Source of the DNA: Coenobita brevimanus
Taxonomy: Eukaryota; Arthropoda; Malacostraca; Decapoda; Coenobitidae
NCBI GenBank assembly: GCA_032717465.1
Contig: JAVRFU010003718.1
Location: 294,824-358,823, forward strand
Length of the DNA stretch: 64,000 nt
Reading direction: 5' to 3'
Made by a program: the position numbers and the translations under genes. Under the pieces are notes generated by a model that had not been told where the DNA came from, made no database searches, and saw nothing but the letters and a program-made list of their open reading frames with translations. Below are positions 62,898-64,000 of this stretch, piece after piece; position 1 is the stretch's first letter; each line of letters opens with the position of its first letter.

Positions 62898-64000
62898 TTA
62901 AGTGAACAATGGGGTTGGTGCAGGTCTTGCGTCAGGGTGGAAGAGGTTGGCTAGAGGTCGTGTGGGGGGTGTGATCCGGGTGAAAAAGTCGATGAAGTCA
63001 GTGTGAACGTCGGTGAGTTTGGTGATTTGTTTTTGTTGTAGGTGGTGAAGGTAAGTGTTGATGGGTGGAATGTTGGCGCGTTCATGAGAGTGTATGTTGG
63101 TGACAAAATCATCCCACCGTATGCTCAGTGCCCAACGTATGGCTTTGTTTTGAACTCTCTGTAAATTTAGAATGTTGCTTTTGGCCGAAAGAGATAGACT
63201 TAACGGTGAATACGTGAGCAGTGGTCTGATCAGTGCTTTATACAGATGAAATTTAGTTGAAGATGCTGCACTACGGAATCGGTATATTTGTGTTAGTGCA
63301 GTGCCAGCCACGCCTGCCTTGAATCGTATATGATGATGAAATTTGAAGTTTTTGTCGTATGTAAGACCAAGTACGGTGCAAGTATTCCTAATAGGAATGG
63401 GAACGCGATCGGGATCACGCGAATTTAGAAAAAGTGGGCGGGGGTTGGCTGATTTAATACGAAAATATGTTACTGTGCATTTCAAGGGATTCGCTTGAAT
63501 CCGCCACTTCTCCTCCCATCGTGCAGTTCGGTCCAGCTCTATGCTCGCTTTGTTGGTAATTCCGTCAATTGTCGTTGATCGTACAAGTTGGGTAATGTCG
63601 TCTGCGTATTGGATGGTGAGTGAATCGTCATGTAGTGGAGTGGGGATGTCATTTGTGTAGAGTGTGTAGAGGGTGGGTGCGAGGACGGAGCCCTGAGGTA
63701 CACCTGCATGAAGCTGGAAAAAGTCTGAGTAATTATTTTTAAATTTAATGCGCATTGTGCGGTTGTCTAAAAAATTGCAAAGTAGTTTTTTAATGAGTGA
63801 AGGAAAGTTGAATTGTTCGCAGATTTTGTACTTCAGGCCTGCGTGCCAAACAGAGTCAAATGCACGTTTTACGTCACGAGTAGTAAGGGCTGTCTTGTAT
63901 GCATTGCGGATGTTTTGGTTGATATGTAGGTAATTGGTGATGATGTTTAGAGCGTCCTGTGTGGATCGTCTAGGTCTGAAACCAAACTGTCTGGGGGAAA
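62898..64000 (-). pseudogene. Jockey-like LINE reverse transcriptase fragment, unit 3 (runs off window)
   Basis: The same element as 43615-44875, with YADD at 63597-63608. The frame is open from the window edge to the stop at 62898-62900, so the TAA of unit 2 at 43999 is not shared. The C-terminal part reads RFRSAASSTKFHLYKALIRP, RVQNKAIRWALSIRW, and ends PLFT. The 5' end is outside the window. Being open, it is the less decayed copy, but it is 5'-truncated if it shares the unit 2 junction. Confidence 0.85.

Overview
The window looks like nuclear DNA of an arthropod, most likely a decapod crustacean. The grounds are long (AC)n, (AG)n and (GGA)n microsatellites, degenerate CCTAA tracts resembling the arthropod telomere repeat (TTAGG), decayed Ty3/Gypsy and Jockey-like retroelements, and no bacterial gene layout. 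The taxon is inferred from composition, not from a marker gene. Almost none of the window is protein-coding.

Region 1 (1-23489) is one uninterrupted satellite array. Its monomers are about 251-267 bp, roughly 90 copies counted by eye. Each carries a tRNA-like module (A-box-like and B-box-like sequences and an anticodon-type loop resembling tRNA-Glu or tRNA-Asp), then two T5 runs that could stop RNA polymerase III, a small hairpin, and a shared tail of about 190 bp. Three module classes (here P, R, Q) form an ancestral P-R-Q trimer. With losses this gives a 12-monomer higher-order repeat (HOR) of about 3.13 kb, PQPRQPPRQPRQ. Nine HOR copies are visible; five differ by gain or loss of whole monomers. 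Two of the twelve positions (m2 and m12) carry a short hypervariable island just 5' of the module, in otherwise near-identical sequence.

Region 2 (23490-64000) is a head-to-tail segmental duplication. Unit 1 is 23490-37514 (14.0 kb), unit 2 is 37515-56973 (19.5 kb), and unit 3 starts at 56974 and runs off the window. The units are close to identical apart from microsatellite lengths and a few insertions. Unit 2 has an extra block of about 3.9 kb: a Gypsy pol fragment, a convergent Jockey-like LINE fragment and a second copy of a CCTAA-rich element. Unit 3 also carries the Gypsy and LINE fragments. Unit 2 also has a 1.08-kb non-autonomous DNA transposon with 157-bp inverted ends and a TA target duplication; unit 1 holds the matching empty site.

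The best candidate for host coding sequence is a 276-bp minus-strand exon near the end of each complete unit (36594-36869 and 56055-56330). It is open and has a good donor. Its acceptor AG is intact in unit 1 but changed to AC in unit 2. Decayed pieces of the same exon lie on both sides. The rest of each unit is non-coding, dominated by simple repeats, purine-biased stretches and remnants of mobile elements.
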